Positions 55,757 to 64,000 of a stretch of 64,000 nt of DNA are shown piece by piece; the stretch's first letter is position 1; the number at the start of each line of letters is the position of its first letter. The notes beneath the pieces are model-generated. The model saw only the letters and a program-made list of their open reading frames with translations. It was not told where the DNA came from and ran no database searches. The stretch lies in contig CANTUV010000035.1 in assembly GCA_947685225.1 (NCBI GenBank), forward strand, positions 41,726,001 through 41,790,000, written 5' to 3'. The position numbers and the translations under genes were made by a program. Source of the stretch: Garcia nutans. Taxonomy: Eukaryota; Streptophyta; Magnoliopsida; Malpighiales; Euphorbiaceae.

Positions 55757-58148
55757 TGTAATATCCCAAATGATACCCTAAAATTTTGGAATGTTAATTG
55801 TTGTATTGAATTAAAGGATTTTTAAGTATATGTTTAATTAAGAAAGGAAAAAAGAGGAGATGTATACATGTTGTATATATGAGGATATATACAAAATATA
55901 TACAAGCCAATGGGTTTATTTTGCTCAAGAGATATTTTAATTATTTTATTAAATATTGTTAGTGGAAGATGATGCAAGTGGATTGATTATTTTATTGTTT
56001 AATTGCTTGGTGGAGAGTGATTTGAGAGAGAGTGTTTGGTTTAAGAGGTTGACTTTCTTTCTTTCTTTCTTTTTCTTTCATTTTCATCTTCTTCTTTCTT
56101 CTTGGCCGGCCATCACCACCATCTTCAACAGGGAGAGATTTCGTTGCTTCCAAACTCAAGAGATTGAAGGTCTTCAAGAGATCAAGTTGGAGTTTTAAGG
56201 ATTTTCTTCACTTTTGGTAAGTTACCAACTTGTTTCTTTGTTTTCTTTTGAGTTTGTGTTTTTGAGTTTGGTGATTGGTTGTTGTAGATGTGTTTATGGT
56301 TGTTTTGGTATGCTTGAGGTTGTGTTGTTTTGTTAACTTTGATTTTGGGGCTGGATTGAAGAGAAAAGGGTTAAGTTTCGTGATAGAGACAAGTGTTGTG
56401 GATTGTGTAAGTTTGAGTTATGAGATATGGTTGATATTGTGTTTTGATGTTTGTAATTAAGTTGTTTTAGTGGTTACTCAAGTATTATATGGTATTTTGA
56501 TGGATTTGGTTGAGTTTGTGTGGTGTTGATAAGTATATAGAAAGAGGTTTGTTGGATGTAGCACTTTGGTGTCGATTTTAGGGTTTTTGGCCTGACACGC
56601 CCAGGAGCACGGCCATGTCTTTGGGCATGTCGTTGGTTCTATTTTCTGGATTGGTGACACGAGCAGTGACACGCCCATGTCAGTGAGCGTGTCAAAGCTT
56701 CTGTGTTGTGGGTATAGGGCACGGTCAAGGACACGCCCATGTTGTTGAGCGTGTCAAGTGTAGAGTTTGCCCTAAATAGTTCTTATCCATATTTTCTTAT
56801 ATGTAACACTAAGTGAGTATTTATTATCACCTTTGGATTAGGTTTTGAAGAGAATTGAGCTACCCTAGCCAAGGTTTGAGGGATATCTCGGAAGAGGAAG
56901 TTGATAGAGTGGTGATGGTGCTTTAAGAGGTAAGTACAAACTTTGAATGATTGCATACATTTACATGACATTGAGACTTAACACATTTAGTTGAGAAATG
57001 TGTGAAGTTAATTGATACATTGGTGATGAATGAGTTATATGTTATGATATGCATAATGTGAATTATGTTGATGTATCAAAGCAATTAAGTAATGTGTTAT
57101 AAATGAAAGGAAATGTGGAATAACATGATGAGATATATGAAAACATAATGTGACCAATCGATATTGAGATAAACTAGAAGAATGAGAAAAATGAGAAAAG
57201 ATGATATAATAAGGCAATGAGCCTAGTTTGATTATGAGAAATGAATTGTGAAAGTATTTGATAATGAGATAAATGAATTAATTGTGTGCCTAGTATGTTA
57301 TTCAATTTTCAGAGTTTTGTTTTTGCCGGCATGCCTATGAATTGCTGGGCAGGTGAAAAGACCGGGTCGTAAGCCGAGCCCAGCTGATAAATGATAAATA
57401 TGATGTTTTTGGAGTGAAAAGACCGGGTCGTAAGCCTCAAAAACTGTAACAGTCTAGCCAGGTTGAGGACCAAGATTCTAGGGCCCAAGGGTCTAGCCGG
57501 GTTGAGGTCTAAGAGACTGGGTCTATTACATTATCCATGGATATATATATATATATATTGCCTACGGGGCTAGACATAAAGTGTCATTGTGGACCAAAGC
57601 AGTAACTCTGAACTTTGAATAGCATATTAGCATTAGCATCGCATTGATCTATATTGAATTAAAGTTTGTACCACTAAGCTTTCTGCTTAGCGCGATTGTG
57701 GTTCATCGTGTAGATGACAGGGTAGATCCAGTTGTGCCGGAGAGCTCGTCTAGGCCGAGTCGAGCCTAGGCTTGAGATTGTTAGAGTAGTATTAAGTTGT
57801 GGACATCAAGATTAGAGACGAACTGCCAGCATGTAAATTTCATATTTTTGTACTTACTGATTTTGATGTAAACATATGTATTTTTCGCTGCTTATTAAAC
57901 TAATATTTTGGATAAACTTTTAGGGTAATGAAGATTTATGAATATGTATTTTAACAAGGGATGTTTCATTATAATAACTTAAATGTTTTAAGTTTACTTA
58001 CAATGATTTATAATGATTTGATTTTAAAGATTAAAGACTGGTTTATTTAAAATGGACCATGACACCCTTATATCCTCTATACGTATATCGTATATAGTGT
58101 GTGTGTGTGTGTATACGGTGTGCGTATATTGGGTGTGGGGGTGTTACA
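55757..58148 (+). repeat. 3' LTR of chromovirus B
   Basis: 2,392 bases, TGTAATATCC to GGTGTTACA. Relative to the 5' copy it keeps an extra CACG/CGTG pair (about 56732-56757), lacks about 110 bases after the right inverted arm (57624), and has lost two bases of the TATAAAT box near 57831. The double hairpin is at 57674-57711 and the GGCCGGCC box at 56104-56111. Confidence 0.93.
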
Positions 58149-58848
58149 TGGCATGGCAGTTGACTAGTCAAAATTGGCTTGCATGTATTTCCACGGTCGT
58201 GGCCTATGGAAAGCCACGGTCATGGGTTCGAGATTGCTACTGCCCAAGTGTTCTTGTGTCAGTGCTATTTCTAGCAGACCTATTGGTGATCCCACGGTCG
58301 TGGCGTGTACATTGCCACGGTCGTGGGATTGGGTTCTTCACTGGATTTTCAAAAATTCTTCCCTCGGTTTCATTTTGATAGCTCCCATTTGATTTTCACG
58401 CCCCTGGAAATGATCCACCACGATCGTGGGGTCTCGAAAACTCAAGTTTCTTGAAGATTTGGTACCTTGAAAATAATTATAAAATATCAGTAGCTTTTTT
58501 ATAGAAAATGGTTAAAAATGTAGAGAAATCGGGTTGCCTCCCAATAAGCGCTAAGTTTATAGTCGATAGCATGACATTCTTTTAGACGTTTAGCTATTAA
58601 AATGATAGATGCTTCCGACATCTATTGTATCACCAATGAAATAAGGCTTCAATCATTGGCCATTTACTTTAAAAATTTCTCCTTTTTGATTTTGTATATC
58701 TATCGCACCATGAGGATAGACCTTTACAATTGTAAATGGTCCCGACCAATGAGATTTAAGCTTTCCAGGAAAAAAGACTTAATCTTGAATTGTACAACAA
58801 AACTTGTTTCCCTTCATGGAATTGCTCGGTTTGGATTTACTTGTCATG
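58149..58848 (-). other. Athila post-integrase spacer with quasi-palindromes
   Basis: Non-coding part of the minus-strand Athila element. CCACG-NN-CGTGG motifs are at 58191, 58214, 58292, 58315 and 58418; the last (CCACGATCGTGG) is a perfect 12-bp palindrome. On the minus strand AGCGCTTATTGGGAGGCAAC occurs near 58530-58551, a block typical of the region after integrase in Athila elements. Confidence 0.7.
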
Positions 58849-59919
58849 CTATGCCTTTGTTTTCTCTTTGTAAATCTTAGCATTCTCATAAGCGTGAAAT
58901 CGAATTTCATCCAACTCGCTTAATTGCAAAAGGCATTTTTGTCCTGCTTCTCCCAAGTCCATGTTCAACTGTCTGATGGCCCAATATGCTTTATGTTTCA
59001 ATTCTACAGGTAAGTGATATGCCTTTCCAAAAATAAGCCGAAAAGGAGACATACCAATCGGGGTCTTGTAAGCTGTTCTATAAGCCTAAAGTGCATTATC
59101 CAATTTAGAAGACCAATCCTTTCTGGAAGTGCTAACTGTTTTCTCTAAAATCCATTTGAGCTCCCTATTTGATATTTCTACCTGTCCACTGGTCTGAGGA
59201 TGATAAGGTGTTGAAACCTTATGGTGTACCCCATATTTCTTTAGAAGAGTATCAAAGCTCTTATTGCAAAAATGGGTACCACCATCACTGACCATAGCTC
59301 TAGGAACTCCGAACCTTGTGAAAATATTCTTTTTAATGAACTTAATGACCACTTTACCATCATTTGTTAGACTTGCGATGGCTTCCACCTATTTGGACAC
59401 ATAATCTACTGCTACTAGAATATACTGATTATTGAATGAAGATGGAAAGGGCCCCATAAAAATTGATTCCCCAAACATCAAAGAGTTCAACATCAAGAAT
59501 TGAATTAAGTGGCATGTCTTGTCTTTTTCAAATATTTCCAGTTCATTGACAATGATCACAAGACTGAACAAAAACTCTTGTATCATTATACATTATCGAC
59601 CAAAAGAATCCAGACTACCAAATTTTAGCAATTGTTTTAGATGTACTGGAGTGACGACCACATTACATTCTTTCGAATGACAAAACTCCAAAATACTCTT
59701 AATCTCTTCTTTTGGTACACATCTATGAATCATTCCGTCCCAACAATGCTTAAACAAGAGTGGATCTTCCCAAATATAATTTTTGACGTCGGAAAGAAAT
59801 TTCTTTCGTTGAGCATACTATAGGTCTGGTGGAAGAACATTACCTGCCAAATAATTAACTAAATCAGCATACCAAGGAATAGAATTCTGAATAGAAAAAA
59901 GTTATTCATCAGGAAATGA
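58849..59919 (-). pseudogene. integrase of the Athila-type element
   Basis: Read right to left. CVPKEEIKSILEFCHSKEC near 59670-59740 marks the start of the zinc region, then GPFPSSFNNQYILVAVDYVS (59389-59586). After a stop comes [28 protein letters not shown] with the second catalytic [17 protein letters not shown] with the catalytic E (59086-59388), and [20 protein letters not shown], then [15 protein letters not shown] to the end near 58849. At least two stops and damaged sequence in the HHCC and first-D area make it non-functional. Confidence 0.85.
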
Positions 59920-60573
59920 CTCATTGATAGGCAATTCTCCTTTATCCATTTGATTATTTAATCTTGATAAGTGATCTGCCACTAAATTTTCAACTCCCTT
60001 TTTATCCTTTATCTCAAGATCAAATTCTTGAAGAAGCAAAATTCATCTAATTAGCCTTAGTTTAGCTTCCTTTTTGTCCATCAGATATTTGATTGCTGTA
60101 TGTTCAGTATAAACAATAACTTTATAGCCTATAAGGTAAGATCTGAATTTATCCAAAGCAAAAACTATAGCAAGCATTTCTTTTTCTATTGTAGGTTAAT
60201 GGATTTGTGTGTTGTCAAGAGTTCGACTTGCATAGTAGATGGCATGACTTTTCTTATCCTTTTTTTTGACTCAAAACAACCCCAACTGCATGATCACTAG
60301 CATCACACATGAGCTCAAAATATAAAGACCAATCCGATGGTGAGATGATAGGAGTTGTTGTAAGAGCTGCCTTCAATCTGTTAAAAGCAATTAAACATTC
60401 ATTAGAAAAATTAAAAACAACATCCTTACTTAATAATTCACATAAGGGTTTCGTAATTTTTGAAAAATCTTTGATAAAACACCTATAAAACCCTGCAAGT
60501 CCTAAGAAACCTCGAACCCTCTTTACATTAGTTGGTAGTGGTAGCCTTTCAATAATTTCTATTTTAGCTCTAT
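59920..60573 (-). pseudogene. RNase H of the Athila-type element
   Basis: Read right to left: LPLPTNVKRVRGFLGLAGFY, CFIKDFSKITKPLCELL, FELMCDASDHAVGVVLSQ (first catalytic D in CDASD), then, after a frame change near 60254, sequence resembling [24 protein letters not shown] (catalytic E) and a VADHLSRL end at about 59960. One stop replaces glutamine before the TIEKEMLA segment. Connects directly to the RT on its right. Confidence 0.8.
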
Positions 60574-61427
60574 CTACTTCAATTCCTTCCTTAGACACCT
60601 TGTGTTCGAGTATAATTCCTTCTTCCACCATAAAGTGGCATTTTTCCCAATTGAGGACAAGGTTTGTATCTTCACATCTTTTAAGTACCTATTCCAAATG
60701 TTGTAAACAATTATCAAAATTGGAACCACAAACTTTAAAGTCATCCATAAAAATTTCAACAACTGATTCTACAATATCAGAAAAATATAGCCATCGTGCA
60801 TCTTTGAAAAGTGGCCGGTGCATTACATAGTCCAAATGGCATTCTTATATAAGCAAAAGTGTCGTATGGACATGTGAATGTAGTCTTTTCCTGATCTTCT
60901 GGTGCTACAGGAATTTAAAAATAGCCTAAATATCCATCCAACAAATAAAAATAAGCATTACCTGCAAGTCTTTTAGGCATTTGATCAATAAATGGTAATG
61001 GAAAATGATCCTTTCGGGTGGCTTTATTCAACCTCCTATAATATATGCAAACACACCATCCAGTCACCGTTCTAGAGAAAATTAATTCATTATTTTCATT
61101 TGTTATGACTGTCATCCTTCCTTTCTTAGGAACTACATGTATAGGACTCACCCATGAACTATCAGAAATAGGATAAATTATTCCTGCATCTAGTAATTTT
61201 GTCACTTCTTCTTTTACCACTTCTCTCATATTTGGATTCAATCTCCTTTGATGATCTATCACAGGTTTGAAATTTTCTTCCATTAAAATTCTATGCATGA
61301 ATATTGAAGGGCTAAGTCCCTTAATATCAGATATAGTCCATCCTATTGTTTTCTTATATTTTCTAATCATGTTCAAGGTTTGACTCATCAGAATTTCTGA
61401 CAAATTATTGTTAACAATAATAGGCAA
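60574..61427 (-). pseudogene. reverse transcriptase of the Athila-type element
   Basis: Read right to left from about 61427: KYKKTIGWTISDIKGLSPSI, MHRILMEENFKPVIDHQRRL, VVKEEVTKLLDAGIIYPISD, SSWVSPIHVVPKKGRMTV, YYRRLNKATRKDHFPLPFID, and LDGYLGYF. After further damage the catalytic FMDDF can be read near 60740-60755, followed by WEKCHFMVEEGIIL. The usual CxDYRKLN motif reads IYYRRLN. Frame changes near 60915 and 60600 and several stops inactivate it. Confidence 0.85.
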
Positions 61428-61681
61428 AGTATTATTAGGTCCAAGAAATGCATACCTGAGATGAGTGGTAGTGGTTTCAATTCTAATTCTGAAGCTTTTT
61501 CAATAGAAGGGAGAGGTAAGGCTTTACCTTTGTCAAGTGTTTCAAATTTCTACATGTAAATTCATGGAGTTGTCTCTAAAGACGAAGCATAAGCGGCTAC
61601 TTCTTTATTTTCATCTTATGGGGTTGGATTTTGTGCAAGACAAGTTTCTAAAGGAATCTTAATGTTTTCCTCACAAAATTT

Positions 61682-62251
61682 TTATACACATTCATCAATA
61701 ACATCAACTAGAAAATAATTATCAAGAAATGTGGGATGCTTGGCTGCTTTAGCTAAATTAAACTCCAATTTTTCTTCTCCTACTTGCAAGGTGAGTTTCC
61801 CTCCACGAACATCAATCATGGCTCCAGCTGTAGCAAGACATGGTCTTCCTAATCTCCACATCTTCATCCATTTCTAGAATTATGAAGTCTACTGGAATAT
61901 AGAGCTTATCTACTTTCACCAAGACATCCTCCACTATTCCCACTGGATATTTTATTGAACGATCCGCCAACTGAAGGGATATTCTTGTTGGTTGAAGCTG
62001 AGTGAAACCAAGTTTCCTGCAAATGGAATTGGGCATTAGACTGACACTTGTACCTAAATCACATAAAGCTTTATTAAAATCTGTTTCACCAATAGTACAC
62101 AGATAGAAAAACTCCCTGGGTATTTTAATTTTGAAGGAAGTTTATTTTGAATAACCGCACTGCATTCTTCTATAAGTGTGATCTTTGCATTTTCTTCTAA
62201 CTTCCTTTTATTAGATAGCAATTCCTTTAAGAACTTCATATATATTGGCAT
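61682..62251 (-). pseudogene. aspartic protease of the Athila-type element
   Basis: Read right to left: MPIYMKFLKELLSNKRKLEE, ECSAVIQNKLPSKLKYPGSF, then KALCDLGTSVSLMP with the Athila-type protease centre, LQLADRSIKYPVGIVEDVLV, and GRPCLATAGAMIDVRGGKLT. Two frame changes (near 62100 and 61860) and a premature end break it. Position before RT agrees with the family order. Confidence 0.83.
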
Positions 62252-62535
62252 CTGAGCAAGCGCATCTGTAAAAGGAATATTTATGTGAAGTTGTTTAAAT
62301 ACTTTTAAAATTTTTTCATATTGCTTATCTAATTTTTGTTTCTTCAGTCTTTGAGGAAAAGGGATTTGAGGCTCATAAGTTTTTAAAATTTCTTTTGGTG
62401 CTCCCTTCCCCCTAACTTCTTTTTCCTTTCTCTTTCTCCTTTACTAGTTTTTGGGGTTGGGTTGGTAAAGGGTCTTCAACTTTTAAACCACTTCTTAAGG
62501 TCACATCTTTGCAATGCTCTCTTGGATTGACTTCT
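62252..62535 (-). pseudogene. C-terminal gag remnant of the Athila-type element
   Basis: On the minus strand EVNPREHCKDVTLRSG opens at 62535 and continues through lysine-rich sequence, with one stop near 62410, into the protease region. NPREHCKxxTLRSG is a recurrent block between gag and protease in Athila elements. Upstream gag is cut off by the + strand LTR at 62536. Confidence 0.7.
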
Positions 62536-64000
62536 GATGAGATAAATTTTATACTTGTTTTTAGTATGATTTTTATGTGTTTTTAGTTAATGTTTCATTT
62601 GATTTTTGTTTAAAGTTTGTTTTAAGTGTTTATTTTAGGTTAAAGTGCAAAAACTCCCTTGGATTATCAAAACAATGAAGAAAGAGCAGGAATCAAGCAA
62701 GACATGGCCAAGCCAAAGCAAGCTTGGCCATGTCCCTTAAAAGAATTTCAAGGCAGTAGTTGACACGGCCAGGAGACAAGGCCAAGCCACTGGCCGTGTC
62801 TCACCTAAAGGGAAAAATCAAAGAAACCAAGAAAGAAAGGAAAATTTGGCAGTAGCTGACACTGGCAGGTGACACGGCCAAGCCACTGGTCGTGTCACAT
62901 GACACGGCCATAAGCTTGGCCATGTCCCATCCTAAGCCAAAGAGTAAGTAAAGTGAAGAGCAAAAGGAAAGATGGCAAACAGAAGGTGACACAGCCACTG
63001 GCCATGTCACATGACACGACCACAAGCTTGGCCGTGTCACTCCTTGAAGAACAAAGAAAAGAAAGAAAGAAAGAGAGGCAGTGATGGACACGGCCAACTA
63101 GCTTGGCTGTGTCCTAAATAAAAATGAGAGACACGGCCAAGCCACTCATGGCTTGGCTGTGTCACCTATGGAAATGTTGAATTCTTTTGCATGGATTGAG
63201 GAACAAGTGCGAGACAAATGATTTGCCAAAAGAAAGATTAAAGAAAGGAAAAGCTTGCCTAAATGATGGAAAGAAAGATTAAACAAAGGGAATGTGGGAG
63301 ACAAGTGAGAGTGGTGTGAGTTGGAAGGTATGGGTTTGAGCTTTGAATGAAATAAAAAGAGAAGGAAATGCAAGAACCAAGGACAAACTTGGAGAGGAGG
63401 AGGTTTTGGGCATACACGGCTTGGGTGAGGGAGAGAGTGACACTCTCCTTAGCTCTTTATCTTCATCCTCCATTTCTATCCTCTCCATCTTCTCCATCTT
63501 TCATTGGCAAGCTCTTGAAGGTTGAAGAAGTTTCATTGAAAGTTTTGGTGACTTGAGGAAGCTCCATTCCATCTTCCAAAGGCATAATCAATTGAAGGGT
63601 TGGTGACTTGAGAAAGCTCCATCCCATATTGCAAAAGGGAATCAACAATTGAAGAGGGCTTGAGTTCTTCATCATACACCCAAGTGGAGCTAGGAGGAAG
63701 ACTAGTAATCCTACTCTTGGCATCTTCACAAGGGGTTTTTCTATTTTCTCTTTCAATTCATTTCAATATTGTTGTTGTTGTATTAAGAGTATTGAACATG
63801 AACTAACTCATTCTCTATCTAGATATTGATGAACCCTAGCTTATTTGTATGGATTGAATAATTTTATTTGATGGAGTTGTTTTATTCTTATGATGCTTAA
63901 TGATTTATTTCCAATTGATAATAGCATGCTTATTGATTGGTTGCAATTTTTATATTATTGACTTGAGAAAGCTTGATATGAATTGAATACTCATAAGAGT
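62536..64000 (+). repeat. start of another LTR (Athila-like), runs off the window
   Basis: Begins TGATGAGATAAATTTTATAC, the usual opening of plant Athila LTRs, immediately after Athila gag sequence in the opposite orientation; ACTTC (62531-62535) would be its target copy. It contains repeated GACACGGCCA/TGGCCGTGTC motifs (62761-63170), a two-copy tandem repeat of about 55 bp (63544-63653) and the phrase TTGATGAACCCTAGCT near 63827, also common in such LTRs. No end or internal region is visible before 64000. Open frames here (for example 62801-63097 minus) follow the repeats and are not called genes. Confidence 0.65.
62761..63170. repeat. array of GACACGGCCA / TGGCCGTGTC motifs
   Basis: At least five inverted pairs: the left half GACACGGCCA (or a one-base variant) is followed 8 to 25 bases later by its complement TGGCCGTGTC (or variant). 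The intervening text often includes 'agccact' or 'taagct'. Each pair could fold as a hairpin or hold two CACG-type half-sites. Confidence 0.8.

Larger units (their letters stand above)
45726..58148 (+). mobile_element. chromovirus B (Tekay-like Ty3/gypsy element), defective
   Basis: 12.4 kb (about 9.7 kb without the nested solo LTR), flanked by a perfect TGGCA duplication (45721-45725, 58149-58153). LTRs are 45726-48210 and 55757-58148, with tRNA-Met primer site and polypurine tract in place. Gag is interrupted by a reverse solo LTR; protease, RT-RNase H, integrase and chromodomain tail follow with stops and frameshifts. LTR start TGTAATATCC and end GGGGGTGTTACA match the solo LTRs at 15981 and 49120, so these belong to one broad family. 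LTRs are very similar apart from a few block indels. Confidence 0.92.
28786..62535 (-). mobile_element. Athila-type Ty3/gypsy element, split into three blocks
   Basis: Reads right to left. Remains: gag end (62535-62252), protease, RT, RNase H and integrase (62251-58849), post-pol spacer (58848-58149 and 45725-45555), ORF-1-like gene (about 45551-44398), a long 3' spacer (to 43066, then 30364-30314) and the 3' LTR (30313-28786). Chromovirus B (45726-58148) and chromovirus A (30365-43065) lie inside it. The polypurine tract AAGTTTGGGGGAGT followed by TGATAG on the minus strand, the TGGGAGGCAACCC block after integrase (around 58531) and the ALCDLGTS protease motif are Athila signatures. Its 5' LTR and most of gag are missing: a + strand LTR starts at 62536. 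All coding parts are broken. Confidence 0.82.

Noticed and set aside
62761..63170. CRISPR-like regularly spaced repeats
   Set aside because: Halves are inverted pairs with variable short spacing, in a plant LTR; there is no constant repeat-spacer pattern.

Overview
This window looks like nuclear DNA of a dicot-type flowering plant. It is AT-rich, its genes have GT-AG introns, it holds one chloroplast-targeted gene of a plant family, and most of it is Ty3/gypsy LTR retrotransposons of the plant lineages Tat/Ogre, Athila and chromovirus (Tekay-like). The species cannot be read from the sequence. No rRNA, tRNA or CRISPR array was seen.

Layout. (1) 1-969: AT-rich flank with a 25-base poly-C run. 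(2) 970-21601: a large, decayed Tat/Ogre-type element on the + strand. It has LTRs at 970-2953 and 19357-21601, broken gag, protease, RT, RNase H, a second RNase H and integrase, then two antisense degenerate genes of plant-mobile-domain type, then a 42-bp tandem repeat block. A 3.2-kb solo LTR (15981-19182) sits inside that repeat block with a perfect 5-bp target duplication. (3) 22416-27136: the only clear cellular genes, a convergent pair. One is a four-exon DnaJ-ferredoxin protein of DJC76 type (+). The other is the two-exon U5 snRNP protein DIM1/YLS8 (-). Both reading frames are intact. (4) 28786-62535: an old Athila-type element on the minus strand. Its 3' LTR is 28786-30313, its ORF-1-like gene lies near 44.4-45.55 kb and its pol is at 58.85-62.5 kb. 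It is split into three blocks by two chromovirus elements. (5) 30365-43065: chromovirus A, with tRNA-Met primer site, an extra coiled-coil ORF before gag, broken gag-pol and a chromodomain-like C-terminus. Its 5' LTR carries an extra ~890-bp truncated LTR. (6) 45726-58148: chromovirus B with a perfect TGGCA duplication. Its gag is split by a reverse-oriented solo LTR (49120-51874, duplication CAGGG). (7) 62536-64000: the start of another LTR on the + strand, running off the window and cutting the Athila gag.

History. The Athila element is older than chromoviruses A and B, which lie inside it. B in turn received a solo LTR, and A received a partial LTR after its own insertion. All retroelement reading frames carry stops or frameshifts, many of them tryptophan, glutamine or arginine codons changed to stops, as expected after cytosine-methylation damage.

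Most interesting. The TGTAATATCC-type LTRs (solo 15981-19182, chromovirus B, nested 49120-51874), and more weakly the LTRs of chromovirus A, share an architecture that ordinary annotation does not explain. An inverted-repeat pair brackets a tandem-repeat cassette that differs in each lineage. Two adjacent hairpins follow, whose sequence changes but whose pairing is kept, and then a CATGTATA/TATA-like box. The antisense multi-exon gene in the Tat element and the arrays of CACG/CGTG quasi-palindromes in several element families also merit a second look.
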